This document shows positions 49,974-62,928 of a stretch of 64,000 nucleotides of DNA, piece by piece (position 1 is the stretch's first letter; each line of letters starts with the position of its first letter). The DNA lies in contig CM039462.1 in NCBI GenBank assembly GCA_022414725.1, positions 92,699,221 through 92,763,220 on the forward strand, given 5' to 3'. Source of the DNA: Microglena sp. YARC. Lineage: Eukaryota > Chlorophyta > Chlorophyceae > Chlamydomonadales > Chlamydomonadaceae. The notes below the pieces were generated by a model. That model saw only the letters and a program-made list of their open reading frames with translations, was not told the DNA's origin and searched no databases. The position numbers were made by a program, and so were the translations under genes.

Positions 49974-50813
49974 TTAATTGAGGACAGCTTCAAGCGACTC
50001 CTATCACCTGTCGCTCCCAGAGAGGTGAAGAGGGAGCACTCAATGCCTCCCCCTGCCATCCGCCAACCCCTTGGTCCCCTCATGGCTGCCGCTCCTGCCC
50101 AATCGGACCCCTCTCAAACCATCCAAGATAGGGGCAAAGTCCTGCTGGACGAGTTTGCTTACATCGTGGGTCCAGCAATGGCGGACTACTGTAAGATGCT
50201 GCAGGACCAGCTAGCATCCATGTACCCTAATGAGGGTAAAGGGGACTTCTCCACCGACACTCCTTCCACTCTCATGATGAGACTAAGAGCGTCCCTGGCC
50301 AAGTCCCTCCCTTGGCAGCCAGATGCTGTAATGGCTGAGTACTACAAGGACGCCTTGAGGGACCTGGCCATAGCGAAGGCGAAATCCACGGTTAGCCTGC
50401 TCCCCAAGGCCCTGTCCCCTGAGGGAGGGATCTGGATAGCTAAGCTGGAAAATGAGCTGGCCTCCGCCACTGACATTTACATGGCTTTCAGGCTAAGCGC
50501 CATCACTGCCATCGAGGAGTGGAGAAAGGCCCACATAGCTGCTCAGCAGCTCCTTCCCTTCAGGTCCCAGGGTTTCAGGGGTCCCCCTGGCCAGGCACCT
50601 TACTTCCCTCATGGCAACAGATACACTCACGGCCCCCAGTTCGGGGGCTCTGGTTCTGGCCAGCACAGGAGTCAGTTTGGGGGAGGTCATAGGAGATCCG
50701 CAGAAGGTAGGGCCAAGCAGCACTGCTTCAGCCTCAGAAACACGGGTAGATGTGATAGGGGAGCCTCGTGCCCCTACTCTCACGCTCCCGCCGCCGGAGA
50801 GGGAGGGAACTAG
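49974..50813 (+). CDS. YR-retrotransposon gag, C-terminal part with CCCH zinc finger
   Basis: Continues the frame cut at 41582: LIEDSFKRLLSPVAPREVKR, LLDEFAYIVGPAMADYCKML, a helical region, a Gly/Gln-rich stretch (FRGPPGQAPYFPHGNR...GGSGSGQHRSQFGGG) and CFSLRNTGRCDRGASCPYSH, a canonical C-x8-C-x5-C-x3-H finger at the C-terminus, then stop. The finger is expected to bind element RNA. Spliced Gag would have 542 residues. Confidence 0.85.
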   Translation, partial: LIEDSFKRLLSPVAPREVKREHSMPPPAIRQPLGPLMAAAPAQSDPSQTIQDRGKVLLDEFAYIVGPAMADYCKMLQDQLASMYPNEGKGDFSTDTPSTLMMRLRASLAKSLPWQPDAVMAEYYKDALRDLAIAKAKSTVSLLPKALSPEGGIWIAKLENELASATDIYMAFRLSAITAIEEWRKAHIAAQQLLPFRSQGFRGPPGQAPYFPHGNRYTHGPQFGGSGSGQHRSQFGGGHRRSAEGRAKQHCFSLRNTGRCDRGASCPYSHAPAAGEGGN

Positions 50814-51195
50814 AATTTGCATATGCATGGTGCCTAACTAGTAGTGAGCTAGTGTTTGGCTAATTTGCCCCTTTGAGACTTATCCCATAGCTCCTTGCGT
50901 ATCTACTTTTCCAATAATGTTTTGACTACTCCCCAGACGCGAATTCCAGGAATGATTATTTTCTTGGCTAGCCCTTTGTAACAAATGATGAGAAACACTG
51001 CTCCCTTCGCACATCCTCCATTTTCCTTGTTACTTTATATCGACACTTTCTTTTCCCCCTCCCCACCCCACCCCACCCCACCCCTGCGGGCCGGTCGTAG
51101 GTTTCTCGTCCAGACCGGGACCCTCCCACCAGCAGCCGCTTCCCCCACCTCCCCCGATTGCTCCTCTTCCCCCCCCCCCCACACCTCTAGAAGAC

Positions 51196-53558
51196 TTGGA
51201 GGCTTGGGATGATGAAACAGGAGTCCTTTTGTACTCCATCTCTAATGGGCATATCCATATACCACAAGTGCGGGTGGGCAAACTGGTTGAGTCAAACTTC
51301 CTCCGCCTCCGGGACCTCTCACCCTACCCCAAGCCAGCCACTCTCGAAATCCTTCATAAGGCTTGGGGTGCACTAAAAGATTTGGCAAGTACCTCCTCAT
51401 GGGAGCCCACTGTTGCACAAGATTGGGAATCCGACCTCGCTTCTTGCCTCCCAGACCCCCAAGATTTTCAGGCTGGCGGTCTACGGGACCGGGTAGATGT
51501 GTGGAAAGCCTTTTTTGGCCTTGCTGGCATCCCAGCCCAGACCCAAAGAAGGAAACAAGTGGTGTCATGGCTGACTTCTGGTGTCAACCTGAAACAGCTT
51601 CCAGTGAGACACCCGTCACAACTCTCCGCCCCCTTCCGGGCAAAGAAGATTAGGGTGGTTAAAGCTTTGCTCACCAGAGTCCTACCACCCGGTTCTCTAG
51701 TGGACAAGTACTTGGAAAACCCTGAGCCTCTGCCGGTGGTTTTTCCCAACCACCCCAATACTCTTGTCCACAAGGACTTCGTGGAAGAGGAGGTCAAATC
51801 CCTCTTGTCCAAGGGAGTGATCAGGCGGTGGGATTGTTCCACCAAACCAAGGGTGGTCAACGGAATCCTGGTAGCGGAAGATAAAGCTCCCAAGCTCCGC
51901 CTTTGCATCAGCCCCCTATACCCCAACTTGTTTTGGGAGTACACACCTCTCCACTATGAGTCACTCACAGACATCCCACCCATATCCCAACCTGGGGATT
52001 TCGCTTTCACAACGGACGACAAGAGCGGCTACTTCCACGTCCCTCTCCACCCGGACATGTGGAAGGACTTGGCTTTCATTTGGGATGGTGAAACCTTCTG
52101 CTTTACCCACCTACCATTTGGGTGGGCCCAGCCTGTTCAGTCTACACCCGCATCCAGGAAGCAGTCATCTCTCCACTGAGAGACCTTGGCTTGCGGATCA
52201 TCTTCCTCCTTGATGACAAGCTGGGTTTGGACACCTCCCAATCCAGAACCCAGTGGATGGCCATATGGGTGGCCAAGCTACTGGCCTGCTTGGGTTTTAC
52301 ACTCAGCATCCAGAAGTGCCAGCTCAAGGCGTCCCAACTCCCCAGATTCCTGGGCATGAACATAGACCTGGGCAGCAGAGCTTTCATGCTGCCAGAGGAC
52401 AAGAGAGTGGCCTTATTGGCCCTGATGGAGGAGATGACGACCAACCCCGCAGTCACAGACAGGCAGATTGCCAAGCTAGCTGGAAAATTGATAGCAGCCG
52501 CCCCAGCCATCGAGCTCTCCCCCTTGCTGGCCAGATCCATGATGAAGGCCATGGAAGGCTCGTTGAGATGGGACTTGGTGTATGCATCACCAGCTGCACT
52601 GAAGGCTGACATGGGCATTATGTCCTTGCTCCTCTCTTCCCCCAGGACTAAACTCTGGGAAAAACGGAGCCAGGGCTTGCTCCTAGTTGGGGATGCAAGT
52701 GAGTCAGCCTTTGCCGCTTTTACACCCAACGGGGAATTGGGAGGCAGCATGGTCCAGTCTTTCACGTCCGACTAACTGGCCAGAATGGAGAACAATGACT
52801 ACTCGAGTACAGAGAGAGAGCTGACAGCCGTCTTGGCTTCCATCCAGGTGATCCTAGAACAACACCCCACCTTGTTGAAAGGTCAACGCCTGACCTACAG
52901 CACCGACTCGATGGCAGCGATGCAAGGTGCTATGGCAATGAAGGGTTCTGTCAACACATTTCCCATGGTCAAAGCTATCAGGCTCCTCTGCTACCAGGAT
53001 GACATAGAACTTGAACTGGTATGGAGAAGCCGAGACCACGTCTTGCAACAACATGCAGATGCCCTCTCAAAAGTGGAGGACCCATCAGATTGGAGCTTGA
53101 ATGAGGTCGTCTACAAAGACCTGCTAGCAAACCAGGCTCTCCAAGGTCGACGCCCCTCAGTGGATATCTTTGCTTCTCCTGGAACATCAAAGGTTCCCCA
53201 AGTCTACTTCTCCAACTATTTGGGGGTGGGCTGCAAAGGCTTGGATGCCTTCTCCCATCCATGGATTTTACCAGACGATCCTGCTCCCTTGGCCTTCATC
53301 AATGGCCCGTTCGCCGAAATGAGCCTCATCATCAGGAAAGTGCTTACTGAAAAAGTGGATTGCATCCTCATCGTCCCCACATGGAAAAGACAATGGACAT
53401 CCCTCCTCCAGGAGTTACGCTCATTGGCAGTAAAAGCCGAGGTTTGCCTCCCAAGAAGGCCTGATCTGTTCATTGCGGGAGCCTTGGTGCCTAAGTCACA
53501 AGGCAGGACCAAATGCCCAGCCTACCAGATCAAGGCCCTCTTCGTTCTGTGGGACTAA
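51196..53558 (+). CDS. YR-retrotransposon reverse transcriptase and RNase H (two lesions)
   Basis: RT: CSTKPRVVNGILVAEDKAPK, RLCISPLYPNLFW, FAFTTDDKSGYFHVPLH (motif A), THLPFGWA (motif B), IIFLLDDKLG (motif C, L-D-D), QLPRFLGMNIDLGSRAF. RNase H: LLVGDASESAFAAF (D), SSTERELTAVLASI (E), YSTDSMAAM (D), QQHADALSKVE (D). The C-terminal extension (VDIFASPGTSKVPQVYFSNY...CILIVPTWKRQW) is typical of DIRS-like polyproteins. A frame change lies just after motif B (~52130) and a TAA interrupts RNase H at 52773. An acceptor-like CACCTCTAG precedes the ORF (51189), so the 5' end may be spliced. Confidence 0.9.
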
Positions 53559-53643
53559 TTAGAATAGTTGATACGCTGAGTTCCTCTGTCTCTCAGGTGT
53601 TCTTGGGGGATACGCTTAGCTTGACCTATGGTCAAGTCTGCTT

Positions 53644-53840
53644 GGGGTATTCCGGGGTCCTGGCACAGATGTTGGCTTGGACCAACGATCTGGGCCGTAC
53701 CCTAGGTATGCCCTAACGAGCAGGTGGCTAAGCGTATTCCCCCTAAGCCCAATCAATCAAGATGTAAGAGTGATGCTAGAGCTGAGGTGTAACACAAAGC
53801 TTAGTAGTACAAGTGTAATTACACAAGAGCATTCAAGTAG
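53644..53840 (+). repeat. Split direct repeat B1
   Basis: 197 bp, begins GGGGTATTCCGGGGTCCTGG and ends GAGCATTCAAGTAG, abutting A2. One base differs from B2 (AAGCTTAG versus AAGCCTAG). Confidence 0.95.
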
Positions 53841-54027
53841 TGACTCTTACCTGAACGCGGTACAATCGAATGTACTCGAAGGGGGGTCCGCCGAGGAGCA
53901 AGCCCTACAGTACATGAAGGACAAGGAAGGGAAGGTTCAAATAGAATGCGCCTAGGGATTCACGTTGCGTCTGTCAATCAAGGCATTGCTCTGGGCAACT
54001 GACGCCGCAACTCAGGCTTTTAAAATG
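53841..54027 (+). repeat. Split direct repeat A2
   Basis: 187 bp; TGACTCTTACCTGAACGCGG to CTTTTAAAATG. The B1/A2 join occurs only here in the window. Confidence 0.95.
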
Positions 54028-54331
54028 TCCTCCCACCCACCCTTCTTTTTTCCTACTTATTTATTTTTCAGTCATTGTCTACCTGAGGCATACTTAGCAA
54101 ATTCAAAACCTGGGTTTATAAAAACTGCAATTGAGATTCCCCAGTTGCAAGAGACGGGAAGGGAACTTGAACTTGGTTACATGACTGCAGCTTTATGAGC
54201 TGCTAGGTGTCTTCAACTATAAACACGTTATTTTTTTTTTTTTTTTTTTAAACATCTGACCAGAGAGATCCTAGAAGAAAAACACGTGTAAATACATACA
54301 ACGTTGGAACCTCTCCCCCCCATATATTTTC

Positions 54332-55551
54332 CTACTTGGCTTTCCTGGCCAAGTGCTTCTTGAGATCAAGGTAGCGATCTACCACCGCTGGAGTCTTAAT
54401 CCTCCCATGCCTGGCGGCGGCATCATGGCCCCCAACCTCAGCAGAGGCCTGCAAAGTACCCCTCCTAAAGCTATGACTGGTCTCCCCATCATAAGCTCCC
54501 ATATCCTTCAAATGCTTCTGAACTCTCTTGATCAAAGCACAGCAGCTGAAGGGTTGGTCCTCCTTAAACCGGTCACGACGGGAGGCAAGAGGACGAAACA
54601 CGAAGTGGTTGACCGTGTACCCTGCCAAGTGGCTCAGCTGCAAATAGGCCCATAGATGCCCCAAAAAGCAGTATCCTGAGCTAGGCTCCAGGACATACTC
54701 CACAGGCTCCTGGTGCCTCCGGCTTCGCTTGTTGGTCTTGGTCCCATATGTGAGCTTGATGACCACCTCATTAGGCAAAGACACGGAGGGATCATACCCG
54801 TTGGGGAAGATCTGCCGATCATCCTTGTAATGGAGATCAAGCAAACACAACCAGCCTCCCTCCTTCCCTCGATAGGCGGTCGCCCACACATGTTTGACCA
54901 TCAGAGCATCCCTAAAGTAAACAAGGCGCTGGAGAACCTTGGGCGCTCGCCCAGCATGCCCATCAAGATACCGGACCAGTTGCTCGGTTTTCCCTTTGGA
55001 AATGGGAACGGCTGCCCCCTCCTGGTAGCCCGCCTTCCACAATACCCGGTCATACCCCCGACGGTAAGCTTGAACTGGTCCTCCTCGGCAGGGTTGCCAT
55101 GTCCAGTCAACTCGTCATACGGTCCACATCGCCCTAAAGTCTGGAACAACGAAGACAAGTGCCCCAAGGCACTCTCAACGCCAGAGGGGGAAGCTAGCAG
55201 ACGGTCGATACCGGGAATCTTTGTTCCAGCATGACGTTGTACCCAGTGTGTCTGCATGAAACACACGATATCCTCTGGACGAGCAGTCCGAAGATCACAA
55301 GGGAAAGAGGGAGGGAGGCGCGCCATCCAAAAAGCGAACTCCTCCCCTACAGCGTCACGACGCGCCAATGTCTCTGGCTCTACTTGGTGTTCCATGATAG
55401 CCATGGCTCCTTCTAGCCCCCTGGAGTAAAGCGCCTCTGCCGCGGAGACACTCATAGATCCCGCTTGCACGCCTGCAGTCCTACGCTCAAGGCGTTCCAT
55501 CACAAGGGAGCCAAAGTGGCCCGCGAATGGTACCTGTGACCAATTAAACAT
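54332..55551 (-). CDS. YR-retrotransposon tyrosine recombinase (one frameshift)
   Basis: Starts MFNWSQVPFAGHFGSL at 55551; one frame change near 55050, then open to 54332. Catalytic residues visible: Arg in ATAYRGKEGGWLCLLDL, Lys in KLTYGTKTNKRSRRHQ, His-x-x-Arg in GETSHSFRRGTL, His in AARHGRI and the nucleophile Tyr in AVVDRYLDLKKH. It would integrate a circular DNA copy by strand exchange, without the staggered target duplication an integrase makes. It lies between A2 and B2 in the opposite direction to gag and RT, so it needs its own promoter. Confidence 0.9.
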
Positions 55552-55734
55552 GCTAATTAGAAACTTTATCTGAGATTTTGCAATTCAGGCATCTATCACT
55601 CTCTTGCCCTTTTCTCTACCATCGCTCTTACATACGAAACAGGGAACTACGCTTACGCACCTGCTCATGCCTCCTTTGCGCTCCGGACTGCCCTTCATTG
55701 GTCGAACCTGCGCGCAGAGGATGCTTCGTAAGAA

Positions 55735-55931
55735 GGGGTATTCCGGGGTCCTGGCACAGATGTTGGCTTGGACCAACGATCTGGGCCGTACCCTAGGTAT
55801 GCCCTAACGAGCAGGTGGCTAAGCGTATTCCCCCTAAGCCCAATCAATCAAGATGTAAGAGTGATGCTAGAGCTGAGGTGTAACACAAAGCCTAGTAGTA
55901 CAAGTGTAATTACACAAGAGCATTCAAGTAG
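55735..55931 (+). repeat. Split direct repeat B2 (right end of element)
   Basis: 197 bp, ends GCATTCAAGTAG followed by TTGCGACG. The element end shares only one or two bases with its left flank, as expected for YR integration. Confidence 0.93.
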
Positions 55932-56559
55932 TTGCGACGTACGGGAGTCTTGTTGATGCCTGCCTGTGAGTTATATCGGACAAGTACTCTTACATTACAA
56001 AATTACAGCCTAGTGAGATGTTCTGCCAAGAGATGAACTGCAGTACTGATGTACATTGTGTTACCAAACTGCGAGATAGAAAAACATGTGACCACTTGCT
56101 GTAGTTTATATCATTGTCTAGGCTATCGATTTTTGATATATTTATACATGCGCCTCCTCCCAATCGTGGTCGTGGACCGTTAGTGCTGCCGACTAGCCGT
56201 GTCCCTATGCCTGTTTATACCATTGCGTTATGTTCCGCTCCTAGACGACTTGCCGCTAAAAGAGGACCAAATTGCCGTGCGAGTAATTCACGAGTTGCCG
56301 TTTTCAGTACTAAAGTTCATCTCAATGACTTGGCCATCAATTTTTGATTTGTCTATACCTGCGCCTCCTCTTGTACCTGCTCGTGAACCACTCAGTGTTG
56401 CTAGCGGATATACCATTGCTTCATGCTCCGCTCCTGGTCGACCTGTGGCTTGAAGAGGGGTGCTACGGGTGGCGCTACCGGGGGGGCTGCTTCTACTTCC
56501 AGGTGTGGCAGCTTGGACGTTTTTACCTCGGCAGTTTATTACCTCGAGTCGGCAAGATT
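55932..56559. other. Intergenic stretch with a diverged duplication
   Basis: Two related blocks (56125-56260, 56335-56455) share GCGCCTCCTC, ATACCATTGC and GCTCCGCTCCT. In one frame they read APPPNRGRGPLV...YTIALCSAPRR and APPLVPAREPLS...YTIASCSAPGR. No gene recognised. Confidence 0.4.
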
Positions 56560-57190
56560 GCAAAGCGCATCAACATTAGCAGACTTGCTGAGCGCAACTT
56601 CATAAGCAGAATGGCTGAGAGCATCTAAATTAGCAGAATTGCTGAGCGCAACTTCATAAGCAGAATGGCTGAGAGCATCTACCTTCACAGGGTTGCTGAG
56701 CGCACCTACCTTAGCGGAATCGCACAGTGCACCTACCTTAACAAAATTGCAAAGCGCGTCTACCTCAGCAGGATTGCTGAGCGCATCTAACTCAGCAGAA
56801 TTGCCGAGCGCAACTACCTGAGTAGAATTGCTGAGCGCAACTACCTGATCAGAATTGCGATGCGCAAGAACCTCAGCAGAATTGCTGAGCGCATCTTACA
56901 TACCAGAATTGCTGAGCGCAACTACCAGAGCAGAATTGCTGAGCGCATCTACCTGAGCAGAAATGCAGAGCGCAAGAACCTCAGCAGAATTGCTGAGCGC
57001 ATCTACCTGAGTGCAAGAACCATCGCAGAATGGCCGAGCGCAAGAACCTCAGCAGAATGGCAGAGCGCATCAAACTTAGCACAATTGCTGAGCGCAAGAA
57101 CCATAGCAGAATTGCTGAGCGCAAGAACCTCAGCAGAATGGCAGAGCGCGACTAACTTAGTTGAATCGCAGAGCAATTCCCATTAGCAGG
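56560..57190. repeat. ~31-bp tandem array (GCAGAATTGCTGAGCGCA)
   Basis: About 20 units of AGCAGAATTGCTGAGCGCAA followed by CTACCTG or AGAACCT, with variants GAATGGC(A/T)GAG. Low-level divergence between units. Translations show a repeating IAER(N/I)-type peptide, best read as an artefact. Confidence 0.85.
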
Positions 57191-57636
57191 AATGCAGGCA
57201 TGCAAGCCGTCAGATTATCCATCCATCGATTGAACGCGCCACCGAGGCTACCAAAGCCACCAAGGCAAGGCGTACTGATTTGTCTCCATGTACTACCCGT
57301 ACTTTTGTACCCCGTAACCTGTCTCTAAGTTGTTCGACCGCTCTATTGAAAAACAAGTACGGATAACCGACGACCCATCCACAGCCTGTTTCCATAAGAC
57401 CAGGTTACGGTTATGGATAACCCCGCAAACTGTAGTGCGGCAGTACTCGTAACCCGTGTTCTAGCCAGCTTCCTGTCGCGTAACCCCGCTGTACAATTTA
57501 GTATTTCCGATTGTCCCTGAAATCTGGGTTATGGGAAGATGTGGGTTATGTGGTCGTTAAATCAGTTGTTCGACAGCGTGGAAGCGTTGGATTATTTACT
57601 CGCCGGCTTGCCTTTCTTGTCTTCAAACGTCTCGCA

Positions 57637-58038
57637 ATGGACGACTTCATGTTCTGGCTCCAAGTCGTGGGCCCCGTCCTGTTCCATTTCGTTACCATAT
57701 CCCAGGAGCTTCTGCTTTCCGAAAATAGGAAGAGACGCCATTATGAGCTGGAAACGCAGCGAGATCTGTACCAGGTGCGTTGCTCGTTACTGATAAATAG
57801 CATTTGCGCACGAATCTGAATTTGCCCCTGATCTCATGCTTTCCAGATCCTTCTGACGCTTCTGGCCCAAGGGGCTACGCGAGGAGGATGGAGTTCCATG
57901 CGATTCCCGCGCAATAGAAGTTGGTTCCACGGCACTGTTGAGATTCACTATGGGGACGAGGAGTTCCGCACACGCTTTCGAGTGAACCGTGCCACTTTTC
58001 AGTACATTGCTGACAGCATCCGCGATCACCCTAGCTAA
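57637..58038 (+). CDS. 5' fragment of a Harbinger-type (HARBI1-like) transposase gene
   Basis: Two exons (57637-57774, 57847-58038) with a 72-bp GT-AG intron join in phase 0 to 109 residues. Exon 1: MDDFMFWLQVVGPVLFHFVT...SENRKRRHYELETQRDLYQ. Exon 2: ILLTLLAQGATRGGWSSMRF...HYGDEEFRTRFRVNRATFQY, IADSIRDHPS, stop. DEEFRTRFRV-R-TF-YI is the N-terminal motif of HARBI1/PIF nucleases. The DDE catalytic part is absent, so it is a fragment or ends by an early stop. Recognition rests on one motif. Confidence 0.55.
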
Positions 58039-59800
58039 ACTCCTGGACGGAAATTGAAGGGGTCGCGCGGGACTGCGCGTTCTATAAGATTGCAGCGCTC
58101 GCGCTCAACTCCACATGATGGCCGCAAGTGACCGCTGCGGGTTTAATTGCCAGCGTGGAACCATGGCGGATCGGGGTTACGCTTAACCGTGGGGGGGGGA
58201 CGGTTCAGGGTAACCCCGATCCGCACCGGCACTTCATAAAACTTTGCCGGAAAATGGTGTACAAGTAGGTCGAGCGAAGTACAAGTTTTCGAGTGTTTCC
58301 GATTGCCGAGGACGGTTATGCTCCATAACCCTCAATTGATCCGGCGACGGTCGCGCAACTGACGCGTATTGCTTTCTTTAACCGACCTGCTAGTTTCATT
58401 AGCCAGGAGTTTCCGAACTTTTGGATCACAGATCATCTTCGAGCAAGACAGAATCTGGGACATTCTAACAATTTCTTCTCCATTCGACGCCCCTTCTTCA
58501 TTCTACTTTTCTTTTTCGTCTTTCATCGCTCTGCAACATGGCGACGGAAGGCTTGTGGGATTATGCCACCGATGCCGAATTGGACGCCGAACTCGCTCAA
58601 TACAAGACTGCAGCTGTGGACACTGTTGACGATCGAAGAAATTGAACTGTCAACGATCGATCCGTCTTTTCTTGCGACTATTGATTGAAAGTACCTGCGA
58701 AGGTTCCCGGTGGTACATGCGTGTATTGCTGCACCCATCCAGTCGCTTGCAATGGGAGTGCGTTTTGGATGGGTGGCCGTGTACGGATGCACGAACCATC
58801 CAAAGAGCTCAACGACCCATCCAAAGGGCCCAACCGACAAATACCGACCCATCCAGTACTACAACCGACTATATCCATCCAGTCCAGTGGGAATCCACCC
58901 TTAGAGTCTACAACCTGCCTTCCTGCCGCGTCAATCACATGCCGTACACAACATACCGTACAAACACTTCAACGGACACACCGGTGTGCACACCCTTGGG
59001 CCGACCACCGCAGGGGCCCTTAGGGCACCCTAGTACCCGGCTTGCACCCTACTATTTCTACAAGCGCTCCCTCCCCCATTACATCCACGACCCAGGGTTG
59101 TGATCGAAAACCGCATTCAACGTTCTTGGTTAGGGGTCGGTTACACCGTGTTGGAAATCCTGTGTTTGGTTTGGTTTCGGAGCCAAATTAAAATTATGGT
59201 CCAAAATTATTACCGGTAGTGATGCATTTGGAAATATTCTGGAAAAAACAAACGCATGTTACATTGCCTTCGATTTATAAAATGTTATAGATTTGATCAC
59301 AAGGTCAGATCAGAACTTTATTCGCTCCCATTTGTAAGTACCGTACACACCGAGTGCGCCTACTCTTTTGTAGGAGTGGCAACACCAATCGAACTGAATC
59401 CTCAGTGTCGCTGGTAATTGCAGGGAGATCCAACTCCAGGGGTAAAATTCCTTTCATAAAAAAGGCAATCTTGAAACCTGGACTTGGTTACATAGCTACA
59501 GCATTTAGGGATGCTCGCCGTCTTAGACGAGAACATTATTAATTGAAATCAAATCATTATTATCAAATAAACAAATAGTATCTCCTTCGTAAGAGATTTG
59601 CCATCTTTACAGGCGAGAGGTTGAGGGGGGCAGACCGTTTTTTTGCACTGGTTCCAAACACCAAATCCTTATCACACAATACTCCAATATTTCAGGCAAA
59701 ACAGTTCCCCCCAGACCAATGATCAATCCTAGAGGCATTTGGTCAAATCATATTTCAGCCCTGTACTCTTGCAAGTCCGTACCCTGCGGTGTTGGTTTAC
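58039..59800. other. Stretch without a recognised gene
   Basis: Contains a short ORF 58538-58645 (MATEGLWDYATDAELDAELA..., 35 residues) of unknown nature, CCATCCAAAGAGCTC-type repeats of CCCATCCA (58735-58885), and an R3 repeat remnant at 59608-59670. No domain recognised. Confidence 0.4.
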
Positions 59801-59834
59801 CACCAACATGATAACATTGTCAAAGGTAGGCAAT

Positions 59835-60655
59835 GGTTGACCCGAGACCCAAGACAAGACCCGAGACAAGACCTGAGACCCGAGTCAAGACCCGAGACAA
59901 GACCCAAGACCCGAGAAAAGACCCGTGGCCCAAGTCAAGACACGAGACAAGACCATAGACCCGAGTCCAGACCCGAGACCTGAGTCAAGACCCAAGACAA
60001 GACCTGAGTCCCGAGTCAAGGCCCGAGACAAGGCCCGTGACCTGAGTCAAGACCTGAGACAAGACCCGAGACAAGACCTGAGACCCGAGTCAAGACCCCA
60101 GACAAGACCCTAGACCCGAGACAAGACCGAGAACTGAGTGAAGACCCAAGACAAGACCTGAGACCCGAGTCCAGAGCCGTGACCCGAGTCAAGACCCAAG
60201 ACCCGAGACAAGACCCGAGACCCGAGACAAGACCCGAGACCTGAGTGAAGACCCAAGACAAGACCTGATACCCGAGTCAAGACCCGTGACCCGAGTCAAG
60301 ATCCGAGACAAGACCCTACACCTGAGACAAGATCCGAGACCTGATTGAAGACCCAAGACAAGACCTGAGACCCGAGTCAAGACCCGTGACCCGAGTCAAG
60401 ACCCGAGACAAGACCCTAGACCCTAGACAAGACCCAAGACCTGAGTCAAGACCCGTGACCCCAGTCAAGACCCGTGACCCAAGTCAAGATCCGAGACAAG
60501 ACCCTAGACACGAGACAAGACCCAAGACCTGAGTCAAGACCCGTGACCCTAGACCCGAAACAAGACCCAAGACCTGAGTCAAGACCCAAGACAAGACCTG
60601 AGACCCGAGTCAAGACCCGTGACCCGAGTCAAGACCCGAGACAAGACCCAAGAGG
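59835..60655. repeat. 12-bp array of GACCCGAGACAA / GACCCGAGTCAA
   Basis: Some 65 units of 12 bp, alternating GACCCGAGACAA, GACCCGAGTCAA and GACCTGAGTCAA, in loose higher-order blocks. Ends 10 bp before the outermost PCNA exon copy. ORFs in it (DPRQDPRPESRP) are repeat translations. Confidence 0.95.
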
Positions 60656-60659
60656 CAAC

Positions 60660-60965
60660 GGTTGACCCATCAAGCCATAGCTTCATCCTCGGCATCATCC
60701 TCGCCGATCTTGGGTGCCAGGAAGAACGACACATTGCCCACGTTCTCTATCGTGTAATCCACAACAATAGGCAAGTCATAGTCGTAGCTATTGTCATAGA
60801 CAGGCCAATGTTGACCCAAGACAAGCCCATCAAGCCATAGCTTCATCCTCTGCATCATCCTCATTGATCTTTCGGGCTAGTAGGTACGACCCATGACCCA
60901 TGTTCCCTATCTTTTAATCCACAGCAATGTCCTAAACAGGCCACTGTTGACCCAAGACAAGTCCA
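60660..60965 (-). pseudogene. PCNA: Two extra tandem copies of the PCNA last exon
   Basis: Downstream of the real exon (minus strand). One copy at ~60660-60800 reads [35 protein letters not shown], stop; a more degraded one lies at ~60830-60945. Both keep the 3' UTR start TGATGGGCTTGTCTTGGGTC. The unit is ~150-165 bp. The outer copy is still open and conserved in its C-terminal 35 codons. Confidence 0.75.
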
Positions 60966-62923
<1,958 letters not shown>

Positions 62924-62928
62924 TTAAT

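Larger units (their letters stand above)
39834..55931 (+). mobile_element. Complete SDR-type tyrosine-recombinase retrotransposon (DIRS order, kangaroo/PAT-like), with nested Copia insertions
   Basis: Split direct repeats are arranged A1 (39834-40022) - gag - RT/RNase H - B1 (53644-53840) directly joined to A2 (53841-54027) - YR (minus) - B2 (55735-55931). A1/A2 differ at about four positions and B1/B2 at one. That arrangement, with DIRS-type RT and an encoded YR and no integrase or LTRs, defines SDR elements such as PAT and Volvox kangaroo. The B1-A2 junction equals the junction of a circular intermediate. Without the 8.4-kb nested Copia the element is ~7.7 kb. Lesions: one frameshift and one stop in RT/RH, one frameshift in YR. 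I recall inverted YR genes being reported for kangaroo; that is from memory. Confidence 0.9.

Noticed and set aside
58538..58645. Small gene MATEGLWDYATDAELDAELA (35 residues)
   Set aside because: Open and with a plausible ATG, but without similarity I recognise, no neighbours to support it, and short enough to be chance.
59789..60665. ORFs rich in DPRQDPRPESRP
   Set aside because: Produced by a 12-bp repeat; no stop can arise in one phase.
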